DNA from: CAZAQB01 sp964487155
GTDB lineage: Bacteria > Pseudomonadota > Gammaproteobacteria > Nitrococcales > Nitrococcaceae
NCBI GenBank assembly: GCA_964487155.1
Contig: CAZAQB010000053.1
Coordinates: 1-21,451, forward strand
DNA: 21,451 nucleotides
Direction of reading: 5' to 3'
The notes beneath the pieces were generated by a model. That model worked only from the letters and a program-made list of their open reading frames with translations, did not search any database and was not told where the DNA came from. The position numbers and the translations under genes were made by a program. This document shows, one piece after another, positions 1-10,100 of this stretch (positions are counted from its first letter, which is position 1; each line of letters opens with the position of its first letter).

Positions 1-11
1 CCGGCGTTTGC

Positions 12-37
12 GTCGGCTGCCTTGAGCAGCCGACCTA
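12..37 (-). repeat. REP-like hairpin, family 2, copy 1
   Basis: Arms of 9 bp (GTCGGCTGC at 12-20 and GCAGCCGAC at 26-34) surround a 5-nt loop and are followed by CTAC, so the minus strand reads GTAG immediately before the hairpin. A 5' GTAG foot is typical of REP sequences served by REP-associated tyrosine transposases. The same arms recur at 13231 and 17661. This copy directly abuts the stop codon of the minus-strand oxidoreductase, where it could also serve as a 3' mRNA hairpin; there is no T-run, so it is not a canonical intrinsic terminator. Confidence 0.7.
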
Positions 38-3000
38 CAGCAGAACCTTTTCGACGCCGCCGTTGTTGGCCTTGGCTACGAAATCCTCCGGCCAGCGCTC
101 GCCCAGCAGGTGCCTGGCCATCTCCACCACAATGTAGTCGGCCTCGACGCCGGTATCTTCCCGGTATCTCGACAGGCCCTGCAGGCAGGCGGGGCAGGAG
201 GTGAGCATCTTCACCTTGCCCTTCTCCCGGTTCACCGGCTCGCCGGTCAACTGGGTGACGCCGGCGTTGATCTCCTCCTCCTTTCGGAAGCGCACCTGGG
301 TGGCGATGTCCGGCCGGGACACGGCGAACGTCCCCGCCTCGCCGCAGCAGCGGTCGTTCAGCGGGACAGTCTTGCCCATCAGGGCGCTCGCCACCTTGGT
401 GGGCTGGTAGGTCTTCATGGGGGTGTGGCAGGGGTCGTGGTACATGTACTGGACGCCGTCCACGCCTTCCAGCTTGTAGCCCTTTTCCATCAGGTATTCG
501 TGGATGTCCAGCAGGCGGCAGCCGGGGAAGATCTGCTCGAATTCGTATTTCAGGAGCTGGTCCATGCAGGTGCCGCAGGATACGATCACCGTCTTGATGT
601 CCATGTAGTTCAGGGTGTTGGCGACGCGGTGGAACAGCACCCGGTTCTCGGTGGTGATCTGCTTGCCTTTGTCGACATCGCCGTTGGACGTCTGGGGGTA
701 GCCGCAGCAGAGGTACCCCGGGGGCAGCACGGTCTGGGCGCCGGCATCAAAAAGCATGGCGAGCGTCGCCAGGCCGATCTGGCTGAACAGCCGCTCGGAG
801 CCGCAGCCGGGGAAGTAGAACACCGAGTCGGAGTCATCCGTGACCCTGGCGGGGTCGCGCAGGATGGGGACGGTCTTGGCGTCTTCCACCCCCAGCAAGG
901 CGCGCATGGTTTTCGCCGGCAGCCTGCCGGGCATGGGCTTGCGCACGAAGTGGATGACCTGGGCGGGGATGGCCTGGCGGTCGGTGGTGTTGGCGGGCCG
1001 CGCCTTCACCTTGGCGTCCGGCAGGCCCTGGCCGACGATCTTCAGCTTCCGCGCCACCTCATGGGCCAGGCGCTGGCCGGCGTAGCCCCACTGGATCAGG
1101 CCGGTGCGCATGGCCTTGATGGTGCGGGGGTCCTTGACGTTGAGGAAGGCCATGGAGGCCATGGTCGCCGGCCGGGCGCGGCGCTTGCCGGCGGCCTTGA
1201 GCACGCCGCGCATCTTGATGGTGACGTCGCCGAAGTCGATGTCCACCGGGCAGGGGGTGACGCAGCGGTGGCAGACCGTGCAGTGGTCGGCCACGTCGTT
1301 CATCTCCTGGAAGTGGTGCAGGGAGACCCCGCGGCGGGTCTGCTCCTCGTAGAGGAACGCCTCGATCATCAACCCCGTCGCCAGGATCTTGTTGCGGGGC
1401 GAGTACAGCAGGTTGGCCCGGGGCACGTGGGTGGTGCACACCGGCTTGCACTTGCCGCAGCGCAGGCAGTCCTTGATGTCGTCGTTGAGCTCGCCGAGCT
1501 CGCTCGCCTCCAGGATCAGCGCCTCCTGCTGCACCAGGCGCAGTGAGGGCGTGTAGGCCCGGGTGAGGCCGGAGCCGGCCAGCAGCTTGCCCTGGTTGAA
1601 GCGCCCGTCCGGGTCGATGTCGCGCTTGTAGTCGGTGAAGCGATCCACGACGGCGGCTTCCAGGTAGCGCATCTTGGTGATGCCGATGCCGTGCTCGCCG
1701 GAGATCACGCCGTCCAGGCGCCGGGCGAGCATCATCACCTGGTCCACGATGCGCTCGGCCTCGTGCATCATCCCGTAATCGTTGGAGTTCACCGGGATGT
1801 TGGTGTGCACGTTGCCGTCGCCGGCGTGCATGTGCAGGGCCACGAACAGCCGGCTGGTGAGCACCTCGTCGTGGATCTTCTCGATGCGGCGGCGCAGCGG
1901 TTCGAGATCGCGGCCCTCGAAGATGTCCCGCAGCGGGCGCTCCACCTCGGCCCGGTAGGAGATTCGCAGGCTGCGGCGCAGCAGCAGCGACATGATGGTG
2001 TCGCCGTCCCTGCGCTCGGCCCGGGCGGTGTCGTCCAGCAGCTCGTCGAAGTTGGCGGCGTCGCCCTCGGCGTGGTCGAGGATGGCCTGCCAGCGGTTCT
2101 CCACGGCGTCCAGGTGGCTGATGGCGGAGTCGCGCTTGGCGTGCAGGATGCCGCCGCCCTCGGCGCTGGCCTCGTAGTCCTCCCGGTCGGAGTAGTCGGG
2201 CCGGGTGCGCAGCTCTGGCAGCTCGCCGTGCAGGTGGGCGCGGATCTCGGCGACCATGCGCAGCTTGTTGTTCAGCGACTGCGCGATGTTGATGCGCTCG
2301 ATGCCCTCGCTGTACTCGGCGAGGCGATCCAGCGGGATCACCACGTCCTCGTTGATCTTGAAGGCGTTGGTGTGGGCGGCGATGGCGGCGGTGCGGGCCC
2401 GGTCGGCCCAGAAGGTCTTGCGGGCCTCGGGGCTCGCCGCCACGAAGCCGTCGGCGTCGCGGGCGTTGGCCAGGCGCACCATGCGGGAGGCCGCCGCGGC
2501 GCAGGCGTTGTCGTCGTCGGCGGCCAGATCCGCCAGCAGCACCATCTTGGGCCGCTCGCCCCGGCTCGCCTTGGGGCTGTAGCCCACGGCGCGCACGTAG
2601 CGCTCGTCGAGGTGCTCCAGACCGGCCAGGGCCACGGCGGCGTCGCGCTTGAGGTCGTCGACGATCTCGACGATGGCGGGCACCGCCTCGCGCAGGTCGG
2701 TGCCGTAGAACTCCAGGCAGACGGTGCGCATGTGGGCGGGCATGCGATGCAGGATGAACACCGCCGAGGTGATCAGGCCGTCGCAGCCCTCCTTCTGGAT
2801 GCCCGGCAGGCCGCCCAGGAACTTGTCGGTGACATCCTTGCCCAGGCCCACCTTGCGGAAGCCGGCGCCGGCGAACTCCCGCACCTCGGGTTCGCCCCTG
2901 GGCGTGCGGCCGTCGCGCTGGTAGCGGCTGATGCGAAAGCGCACGGTGTCCTGGTCGTGGATCTTGCCGAGGTTGTGGTCCAGACGTTCCACCTCCAGCC

Positions 3001-3925
3001 ACTCGGCCTCGGGGGTCACCATGCGCCAGGAGGCCAGGTTGTCGAGCGCCGTGCCCCACAGCACGGCCTTCTTGCCGCCGGCGTTCATGGACACGTTGCC
3101 GCCGATGGTGGAGGCGTCCTGGGAGGTCGGGTCCACGGCGAACACGTAGCCGCTCGCCTGGGCGAGGTCCGAGACCCGCCGGGTGACCACGCCGGCGCCG
3201 CAGCGCACCGTGGGCACGTCCGCGTCCACCCCCGGCAGGCGGGTCATTTCCACCGCGCCCAGCGCTTCGAGCTTCTCGGTGTTGATGACGCAGCAGTCTT
3301 CGGTCAGCGGCACGGCGCCGCCGGTGTAGCCGGTGCCGCCGCCCCGCGGGATGACGCTGAGCCCCAGGTGCACGGCTTCGCGCACCAGGGCGGCCATCTC
3401 GGCCTCAGTGTCGGGGGTGAGCACCACGAAGGGCATTTCCACGCGCCAGTCGGTGGCGTCGGTGGCGTGGGACACCCGGGACAGCCCGTCGAAGCGGATG
3501 TTGTCCCGCCGGGTGTGACGGCCGAAGGCCTTCAGCGCCCGGGCCCGGCGGCGGCGGGTGGCCGGGTACCAGTCCTCGAAGGCGCGCACCGCGCGGCGGG
3601 CGGAGTCGGCCAGCCCCAGCGCCTTGGGATTGCCGTTGGCGCGCTCCACGATCTGGTCCAGGCGGTGGTGCATGGCGGCCGTCAGGGCCTCCAGGCGCTT
3701 GCGGTTGTCCAGCAGGTCGTCCTGGATGTAGGGGTTGCGGGCCACCACCCAGAGATCCCCCAGCACCTCGAAGAGCATGCGCGCGGAGATCCCGGTGCGC
3801 CGCTGCGAGCGCAGGTCGTTCAGCGTCTCCCAGGCCGGGTCGCCCAGGTAGCGGATGACGATCTCCCGGTCGGAGAAGGAGGTGTAGTTGTACGGGATCT
3901 CACGGATGCGGGCGGTGGCGGTCAT
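35..3925 (-). CDS. DUF3683 FAD-binding oxidoreductase with Fe-S and CCG domains (D-lactate/glycolate oxidase-like)
   Basis: A 1296-residue flavin/iron-sulfur oxidoreductase. Domains in order: a DUF3683-type N-terminus (about 1-160, IPYNYTSFSDREIVIRYLG); an FAD-binding PCMH domain with the loop PRGGGTGYTGG (193-203); an FAD-oxidase C-terminal domain with HAGDGNVHTN (700-709) and GEHGIGITK (743-751); two 4Fe-4S clusters (C820/C823/C826/C830 and C882/C885/C888/C892); and a heterodisulfide-reductase-type cysteine-rich region with CCG at 1073-1075 and 1193-1195. The family is a one-chain equivalent of multi-subunit D-lactate or glycolate dehydrogenases, expected to oxidise a 2-hydroxyacid and pass electrons through its clusters to a membrane or quinone acceptor. 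The substrate cannot be read from sequence. The frame stays open to 4153, but that extension translates a REP palindrome. The start at 3925 places the conserved N-terminus at residue 1; ATG 3952 is an alternative. Neither has a clear ribosome binding site. Confidence 0.9.
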   Translation of the reverse strand: MTATARIREIPYNYTSFSDREIVIRYLGDPAWETLNDLRSQRRTGISARMLFEVLGDLWVVARNPYIQDDLLDNRKRLEALTAAMHHRLDQIVERANGNPKALGLADSARRAVRAFEDWYPATRRRRARALKAFGRHTRRDNIRFDGLSRVSHATDATDWRVEMPFVVLTPDTEAEMAALVREAVHLGLSVIPRGGGTGYTGGAVPLTEDCCVINTEKLEALGAVEMTRLPGVDADVPTVRCGAGVVTRRVSDLAQASGYVFAVDPTSQDASTIGGNVSMNAGGKKAVLWGTALDNLASWRMVTPEAEWLEVERLDHNLGKIHDQDTVRFRISRYQRDGRTPRGEPEVREFAGAGFRKVGLGKDVTDKFLGGLPGIQKEGCDGLITSAVFILHRMPAHMRTVCLEFYGTDLREAVPAIVEIVDDLKRDAAVALAGLEHLDERYVRAVGYSPKASRGERPKMVLLADLAADDDNACAAAASRMVRLANARDADGFVAASPEARKTFWADRARTAAIAAHTNAFKINEDVVIPLDRLAEYSEGIERINIAQSLNNKLRMVAEIRAHLHGELPELRTRPDYSDREDYEASAEGGGILHAKRDSAISHLDAVENRWQAILDHAEGDAANFDELLDDTARAERRDGDTIMSLLLRRSLRISYRAEVERPLRDIFEGRDLEPLRRRIEKIHDEVLTSRLFVALHMHAGDGNVHTNIPVNSNDYGMMHEAERIVDQVMMLARRLDGVISGEHGIGITKMRYLEAAVVDRFTDYKRDIDPDGRFNQGKLLAGSGLTRAYTPSLRLVQQEALILEASELGELNDDIKDCLRCGKCKPVCTTHVPRANLLYSPRNKILATGLMIEAFLYEEQTRRGVSLHHFQEMNDVADHCTVCHRCVTPCPVDIDFGDVTIKMRGVLKAAGKRRARPATMASMAFLNVKDPRTIKAMRTGLIQWGYAGQRLAHEVARKLKIVGQGLPDAKVKARPANTTDRQAIPAQVIHFVRKPMPGRLPAKTMRALLGVEDAKTVPILRDPARVTDDSDSVFYFPGCGSERLFSQIGLATLAMLFDAGAQTVLPPGYLCCGYPQTSNGDVDKGKQITTENRVLFHRVANTLNYMDIKTVIVSCGTCMDQLLKYEFEQIFPGCRLLDIHEYLMEKGYKLEGVDGVQYMYHDPCHTPMKTYQPTKVASALMGKTVPLNDRCCGEAGTFAVSRPDIATQVRFRKEEEINAGVTQLTGEPVNREKGKVKMLTSCPACLQGLSRYREDTGVEADYIVVEMARHLLGERWPEDFVAKANNGGVEKVLL

Positions 3926-4044
3926 GGGCTCGGCTGTGTTGCGCTGCGGCATGCAGAAAGGAGTACGAACAATACCAGTCTGGCGGGATGCACTGTAGTG
4001 AGGGGGGTCAAGGCGGCTGAAGTTGGGTCGCGGCTGGTCAGGGA

Positions 4045-4079
4045 GACGGTGGGCTTCGCTTCGCTCTGCCCACCCTACG
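4045..4079 (-). repeat. REP palindrome, family 1, copy A
   Basis: A 35-bp sequence with arms GGTGGGC and GCCCACC around a TC-rich centre, with CTAC on the plus strand next to the 3' arm, so GTAG precedes the hairpin on the minus strand. It is identical to copy C (4804-4838) and forms an inverted pair with copy B 28 nt away, the arrangement of a bacterial interspersed mosaic element. Confidence 0.85.
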
Positions 4080-4107
4080 TCGATGCCGCGGCGTCGCGAC
4101 CGTGCCG

Positions 4108-4142
4108 CGTAGGGTGGGCAGAGCGCAGCGAAGCCCACCGTC
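4108..4142 (+). repeat. REP palindrome, family 1, copy B (inverted)
   Basis: This is the inverse of copies A and C with one mismatch in the central loop. It reads GTAG then GGTGGGC...GCCCACC on the plus strand. It lies 14 nt beyond the transposase stop codon, so together with copy C it brackets the transposase gene. Confidence 0.85.
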
Positions 4143-4156
4143 TTTCGCACCACGGC

Positions 4157-4687
4157 TCACTCACCGCAGCGGCCCGGAGAACTCGGCGGCTGGCCACCCC
4201 AGTCGAAGGGGTAGAGTCCCCGAGCCACGTAGCGATGAAAGCTGGAATGGGGCCAGGCGCCCACGGCCTTTACGAGTCCGTGTTTCACCGGGTTGTAGTG
4301 GATGTAGTCGAGGTGCCGGCGCAGATCAGCTTCGTCGCGGATGGTGTGCTCCCAGTAACGGCGCTGCCATACGCTGCGTTCGCGGCGCAGTGGCCGGCGC
4401 CGCGAACGCGGCTCCGTTTCAGGCAGGCAGCGGGTGAAGGCGCCCTTGATCTGCCGCCAGCGGCGAGGGTAGCCGACATCACCCACGGGCAGCCTCCACA
4501 GGCAGTGCAGGTGCTCTGGTAGCACGACGATGGCAAGGCAATGAAATGGCGCCACAGCGCGCACCGCGCGGAAGGCCCTGCCAAGCAGGCACGCATGCCG
4601 TACCAGCACGTCGCTGCTGCGGTCGGCTAGAGCGAGGGTGAAGAACCAGGTAGCGCCGGGGGTACGGTCGCGGGAGTAGTTGGGCAT
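4157..4687 (-). CDS. REP-associated tyrosine transposase (RAYT, IS200-like Y1 family)
   Basis: A 176-residue domesticated Y1 transposase of the REP-associated class, which nicks and joins single-stranded REP hairpins. Visible signatures: the metal-binding HUH-type motif as H59-L-H61 in PEHLHCLW; the C-terminal YIHYNPVKHGLV segment (128-139), whose Y128 is the likely catalytic tyrosine (Y131 is the other candidate); and the family tail WPHSSFHRYV (145-154). The length is normal for the group and no frame damage is visible, so it may be active. The start at 4687 has AAGGA 7 nt upstream. It is enclosed by palindromes B (14 nt downstream of the stop) and C (117 nt upstream of the start) and stands between two same-strand genes, so it appears to be an insertion between unrelated units. 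Confidence 0.92.
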   Translation of the reverse strand: MPNYSRDRTPGATWFFTLALADRSSDVLVRHACLLGRAFRAVRAVAPFHCLAIVVLPEHLHCLWRLPVGDVGYPRRWRQIKGAFTRCLPETEPRSRRRPLRRERSVWQRRYWEHTIRDEADLRRHLDYIHYNPVKHGLVKAVGAWPHSSFHRYVARGLYPFDWGGQPPSSPGRCGE

Positions 4688-4803
4688 AGGAGCTTCCTTG
4701 CTCGGAGTTGCAGGCGAGTCTGTCCGTAAACCGGCTTGATAATCGCGGAATGCGCAGGCGCGGTCCAGCCTGCGGCGTGAAGACGAATCGTCAGGGGTGA
4801 AAA

Positions 4804-4838
4804 GACGGTGGGCTTCGCTTCGCTCTGCCCACCCTACG
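4804..4838 (-). repeat. REP palindrome, family 1, copy C
   Basis: Identical over 35 bp to copy A, in the same orientation. It lies upstream of the transposase and 17 nt beyond the stop codon of the response-regulator gene, where it also forms a 3' hairpin for that transcript. With A and B it delimits a unit of about 794 bp (4045-4838). Confidence 0.85.
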
Positions 4839-4855
4839 ATCTAGACGCCGGCGGG

Positions 4856-7155
4856 TCAGGCGCGGCGGCGCTGGTTGAGGAGGTCGGTCATGGCCTCGCG
4901 GGGCAGGGGTTCGCTCACCAGGTAGCCCTGCAGGGCCTCGCAGCCGATGTCGTGGAGGAACTCAGCCTGGGCCTGGGTCTCCACGCCCTCGGCGATGACG
5001 CCCATGCCGAGACTCTGGGCCANNNNNNNNNNNNNNNNNNNNNNNNNNNNNNNNNNNNNNNNNNNNNNNNNNNNNNNNNNNNNNNNNNNNNNNNNNNNNN
5101 NNNNNNNNNNNNNNNNNNNNNNTGGGCCTGGGTCTCCACGCCCTCGGCGATGACGCCCATGCCGAGACTCTGGGCCATGGCGGCCATGGCGCGCACCAGG
5201 GCGGCGTCGGAGGCTTCCTCCGGCACCCGGCCGATGAAGGTCTGGTCGATCTTGATCTGGTCGATGGGGAAGCGCTTCAACTGGCGCAGGCTGGTGTAGC
5301 CGTTGCCGAAGTCGTCGAGGGCCACGCTGACGCCCAGCTCGCGCAGGCCGGAGAGGATCTCGGCGGCCTGGTCGGCGTCCTCCATGAGCAGGCCCTCGGT
5401 GATCTCCAGCATCAGGTTCTCCGGCGGCAGTCCGGTCTCGCCCAGGATCCAGCGCACCCGCTGAGCCAGGCTGCCCTGCAGGAACTGGCGCCCGGAGAGG
5501 TTCACACAGACGGTGAGGCCGTGATGGCCCTGCTCCTGCCACTGGCGCACCTGCTGGCACGCCGAGTGCAGCACCCACTCGCCGAGGGCGAGAATCATGC
5601 CGGTGCGCTCGGCCAGCGGAATGAATTCCTCGGGGCTGATGGGGCCGAGGTCAGGATCGGTCCAGCGGGTCAGGGCTTCCACGCCGACGATGCCACGGTC
5701 GGCGGTGCGGGCCAGCGGCTGGTAGTGCAGCAGCAGTTCGCCCTGGGCCATCGCCCGGCGCAGGTTGGACTCCAGGGACAGCCGGCGCATGGCCTGCTGG
5801 CCCATGGGCGGCGCGAAGAACCGGAACATGTTCTTGCCGTCGGCCTTGGCATGGTACATGGCGGTGTCGGCGTTCATCAGCAGGGTCTCGGCGTCGGTGC
5901 CGTCCACCGGGCACAGGGCGATGCCGATGCTGGAGGTGACCACCACATCGTGCCCGCCCAGGTTCATGGGCCGGCCCAGCACCTCGTGCACGCGCCGGGC
6001 CACCACGGCAGCATCCTCGGCATCGTCGATTTCGCTCAGCAGGATGGTGAACTCGTCGCCGCCCAGCCGCGCCAGCTCCGAGCGGGCGGCATCGAGCTGC
6101 GGCCCGGTGACGGCGTCCGCGCCGCGCACGCTGCTGGACAGGCGCCGGGCGGCCTCCACCAGCATCAGGTCGCCGGTGCTGTGGCCGAGGGTGTCGTTGA
6201 TGCGCTTGAAGTCGTCCAGGTCCAGGAACAGCACCGCCAGCATGCGGCCGTGGCGGCTCGCCAGGTCCAGGGCCTGGTTGACCCACTCCTTGAACAGCAG
6301 CCGGTTAGGCAGGCCGGTGAGGCTGTCGTAGTAGGCCATGCGGTGGATCTGCTCCTCCGCGCGGGTGAGCTTGGTGATGTCCTGGGCGGTGCCACGCACC
6401 CGGCGGCCGCCGTCGCTCTGGCGGCGGAACTCGCCGCGCTGCTGCAGGTGGACCAGGGAGCCGTCATTCCGGTGAATGCGGAACCGGGTGGTGCGGCAGC
6501 GGCCGAGGGCAGCGTCCCCGAACCATTCCCGCACGTACTCCCGGTCGTCCCGGTCCACCCGGGAGACGACGTCATCCAGAGCGGTCTCGGCGCCCCGCTC
6601 GATCCCCAGCAGCAGGTGCCACTGCTCGGAGCCGGTGATCCGGTCGGCGTCCGGATCCCATTCCCAGTTGCCCAGCCGGGCCAGGCTCTGGGCGTGGGCC
6701 AGGTCCTCCCGGCTGCGGCGCAACTCGTCGTTGGCCCGGTTGAGCTCCTCCAGCAGGGCAGCGGAGCGCAGCATGTGGCGCAGCCGGCGGCCGACGATGG
6801 CCCACTGGATGGGCTTGGCGGCGAAATCGGTGGCGCCCGCGTGGTAGGAACGCTCGATGGAGTCCAGGTCGTCCAGGCCGGTGGCCATCACCACCGGTAC
6901 CGTGAAACCCCGGGGGTGGGTGCGGATGCGCCGGCAGACCTCGAAACCGTCCAGGTCGGGGAGGTCCACGTCCAGCACCACCAGGTCGGGGCGGTGGCGC
7001 TCGAACGCCTCCAGGGCGGCGCGGCCGTGCTCGGCGGTGATCACCCGGAAGCCCTGCTCCCGCAGGGCGGTTTCCGCAATGAGGCAGGCCGTGGGGTCGT
7101 CGTCCACCACCAGCAGGCGCGCCGGGGCGGAACCGTCAGCCGGGAGTTCAACCAT
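4856..7155 (-). CDS. Response regulator: REC-PAS-GGDEF-EAL, interrupted by an assembly gap
   Basis: A cytoplasmic cyclic-di-GMP response regulator. The receiver (about 12-125) has D18/D19, phospho-acceptor D62 and K114. A PAS/PAC domain (about 150-265) starts at LGNWEWDPDADRITG. The GGDEF domain (about 273-445) keeps GGDEF at 365-369, compatible with diguanylate cyclase activity. The EAL domain (about 460-705) keeps EALTRW (493-498), N552, DDFGNGY (614-620), K635-I-D637, EGVET (671-675) and QGY (691-693), compatible with phosphodiesterase activity. A 100-N gap (5023-5122) lies in the EAL domain, flanked by the same 55 bp on both sides. Collapsing the duplicate gives one continuous 714-residue product ending NQRRRA, so the apparent frameshift is an assembly artefact. 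The start ATG 7155 overlaps the upstream kinase stop by 8 nt (ATGGTTGA), implying translational coupling and a partner relationship. The frame upstream of 7155 is a shadow of the kinase gene. Confidence 0.93.
5023..5122. other. Assembly gap of 100 N flanked by an identical 55-bp overlap
   Basis: Exactly 100 N. The 55 bases before it (4968-5022) are identical to the 55 bases after it (5123-5177). This is what results when two contigs with an unrecognised end overlap are scaffolded with a fixed-size gap. Deleting 5023-5177 restores the reading frame of the EAL domain. Confidence 0.95.
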
Positions 7156-10100
7156 CGGCCGCCGCCTTGCCGGAGGCCTGGCGCAGCGCCGCCACGGCGC
7201 GCTGGTACTCGGCCTCCACCCGGGCGACCCAGGCTTCAGGGTCCGCCAGGCTGCCGCTGCGGGCCTGCGTTTCCAGTTCCCGGCAGGCCTCCGCCAGGGG
7301 CACGGCCTTGACGTTATAGCTGCTGGACTTGAGGCTGTGGGCGGCACGCCGCAGTCCTTCGACGTCGCCGGCATCCCGCGCCGCGCGCAGCCGTTCGATA
7401 TCCTCGACGGAGCGGCTCAGGTAGGTGGATACCAGCCGCTGGAAGAAGCGCGGGTCGCCGCTCAGCCGGCGCAGGGCCTCCACGCCGGCCGCATCCAGGG
7501 CCTCGATGCCCTCCAGGGCCGGGGCCGGCGTCGGCGCGGGCGGCGCCGCCGGAACGGGAGTGCCCGGGCGGGAGCGCATCCAGCGGCTCAGCAGGCTGCG
7601 CAACTGCAGCGCGTCGAACGGCTTGGGCAGGTAGTCATCCATACCCGCCTCGATGCAACGCGTCCGGTCGCCGCTCAGGGCATTGGCGGTGAGCGCCAGG
7701 ATGGGCACCGGCCGGCCGCCGCTCTCGGCCTCCCGGCGGCGGATCTCGGCGGTGGCCTCGAAGCCGTCCATCTCCGGCATCTGGCAGTCCATCAGCACCA
7801 GGTCGTAGTCGTTGAGCTCCAGCTTGCGCAGGGCCTCGCGGCCATTCACCGCCAGGTCGGTCATCACGCCCAGGTCCTCCAGCAACGCCATGGCGTATTC
7901 CTGGTTGACCCGGTTGTCCTCCGCCAGCAGTACCCGCCCGGACAGCAGCGGCGGTCGCCGGGCGGCCGCGTGCGCCGCCGGGCAGTCGGCGGGGGGTGCC
8001 GGCCTGGAGGCGCCAGGCGCCTGGTCCGCCGGTTCGCCCTCGGCGGGCGGCGGCAGGACGGGCACCTGGCCGGGGCCGCGCAGGCTCTCCAGCACCGCCT
8101 CCAGCAGGTCGGCCCGGCGCGGCGGCTTGGTCAGCCGGTGGGCGATACCCAGCGCCCGGCAGGCCTCGCGTTCTTCCTCCAGGTCGGCGGAGCTCAGCAG
8201 GATGATGGGCAGCCCCTCCAGCACCTCCTCGGCCCGCACTGCCTCTGCCACCTGCAGGCCGTCTATCTCCGGCATATGCAGGTCCAGGACCAGCAGGTCG
8301 TAGTGGCGCCCGGCTGCCGAGGCAGTGCGCAGCGCCGCCAGTGCGTCGTTGCCGTCGGCCAGGGAGTGGGGCTCCAGCCCCCACGCCTGGAGCTGGTGAT
8401 CCAGGATCTCCCGGTTGGTGGCGTTGTCGTCCACCACCATCACCCGTGCCGCCGAGGGCAGGCTGCGCACCGCCGGGCCCTCGGGGGCCGCCTCGGTCTC
8501 CTTGGCGAGCACGATCGAGAAGCGGAACAGGGAACCCTCCCCCAGGCGGCTCATCACGTCCAGATGGCCGCCCATCAACTCCACCAGGCGCCGGGAGATG
8601 GCAAGCCCCAGGCCGGTGCCGCCGTAGACGCGGCTGGTGGATGAGTCGGCCTGGGAGAATGAGTCGAAGATGCGCTCCTGCTGGGCGGGGGCGATGCCGA
8701 TGCCGGTATCGCGCACGTACAGCCGCACCCGCTGCTGGCTGGAGAACTCGGATTCCACCACCAGCCCGACCACCACTTCGCCCCGGGGGGTGAACTTGAT
8801 GGCGTTGCCCACCAGGTTGACCAGCACCTGGCGCAGCCGGCCGGCGTCGCCCCGCACCCGCTCGTGGAACTCCGGCGGCAGGTCGCAGGCGAGTTCCAGC
8901 CCCATGGCGTGGGCCCGGGGCGCGAACAGCTCGCCGATGTCCTCCACCAGCTCCCGCAGGCTGAACGGGGCGGTGTCCAGCTCCAGGCGCCCCGACTCGA
9001 TCTTGGAGAAGTCGAGGATGTCGTTGATCAGGCTGAGCAGGGTCTCGCCGGAGCGGCGGATGGTGTCCAGGAAGCGGCGCTGCTTGGGGGTCAGATCGGT
9101 GGCCAGCAGCAGCTCGGTCATGCCCAGCAGGCCGTTCATCGGGGTGCGTATCTCGTGGCTCATGGTGGCCAGGAACTGGGACTTGGCCACGTTGGCGGCC
9201 TGCGCCTCGGAGCTGGCCTCGCGCAGCTCCCGGGTGCGGCGCTCGACGCGGCGCTCCAGGTCGGCGTTGATCTCCCGGATGTGGCGGTTGGCGGCATCCA
9301 GCTCGCGGATGCGGCCTTCCAGGGCGATATCCTTCTGCTGCAGCGCCTCGGCCATGGTGTTGAACGTCTCCGCCAGCCGGCCCAGGTCGTCCCGGGCGGG
9401 GCTATCGAGCCGGGCGTCCAGGCGGCCGGCGGCAAGCCGCCGGGCCCCTCGCAGCAGGTGGCTGATGCGGCCCTTGAGCAGCCGCCCGAGGCCAAAGGAG
9501 ATCAGGATCGACAGCAGCACGCCGGCGGAGCCCAGCGCCAGCAGCAGGTTCCGGCTGACGTTCTGCTGGTGCAGGGTGCGCGCCTGGATGGCGACGAACA
9601 GCTGGTTGAGCCGGTCCAGCACACTCTGCACCTGGCTGTCAGCCTCAGCATAGGTTTCCAGCACCGAAATGCGGGCTTCGGTGGTGGAGGTGCCGGCCAT
9701 CTGCAGGTCCTCCACGTCCCGGTAGGCGAGCAGCGCCGCCCGGTAGCGCAGCAGGGCGCTGGACAACGCCTCCACCTCCTCGGAGAGGGCCTCGCCATCG
9801 GCCACCACCGCCCCCGGCATGCGCGCGAAGCGGTCCACGGGCGGGAGGTCGTTGAGAATGTTCAAGGTGCGCTCCACCGGGCCCAGCACGCTCTCGAACT
9901 GCGGTCCCTCGCCGACCGCGAAACGCTCCAGGGCGAGGGCGATGGAGTTCAGCAGGTTGCTCTGCTCCCGCAGCTGGCTGCGGTCCAGTTCGAGGCCCGC
10001 GGCCTGGGCCCGCTGCAGCGCCTCGCGGAACCAGTCGCGGGTGGCGCCCACCTGCTGCTGGACCCGGCGCAGCAGCCGCTCCACGGCGGCATGGCTGTCC

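Noticed and set aside
3926..4153. N-terminal extension of the oxidoreductase frame
   Set aside because: It translates the REP palindromes and has no family similarity; the conserved DUF3683 N-terminus begins right at 3925.
1691..4522. Very long plus-strand open frame (943 codons) and similar ones at 110-1546, 5521-7311, 6857-8644, 8864-10816 and 18974-20491
   Set aside because: They are antisense to clear minus-strand genes, have low-complexity Gly/Ala/His/Val/Gln-rich translations and match no family; they result from the high G+C codon pattern.
4856..5578. A frameshifted or broken EAL gene
   Set aside because: The frame change occurs exactly at the N run, whose flanks are a 55-bp duplicate; merging them restores the frame, so it is not a pseudogene.
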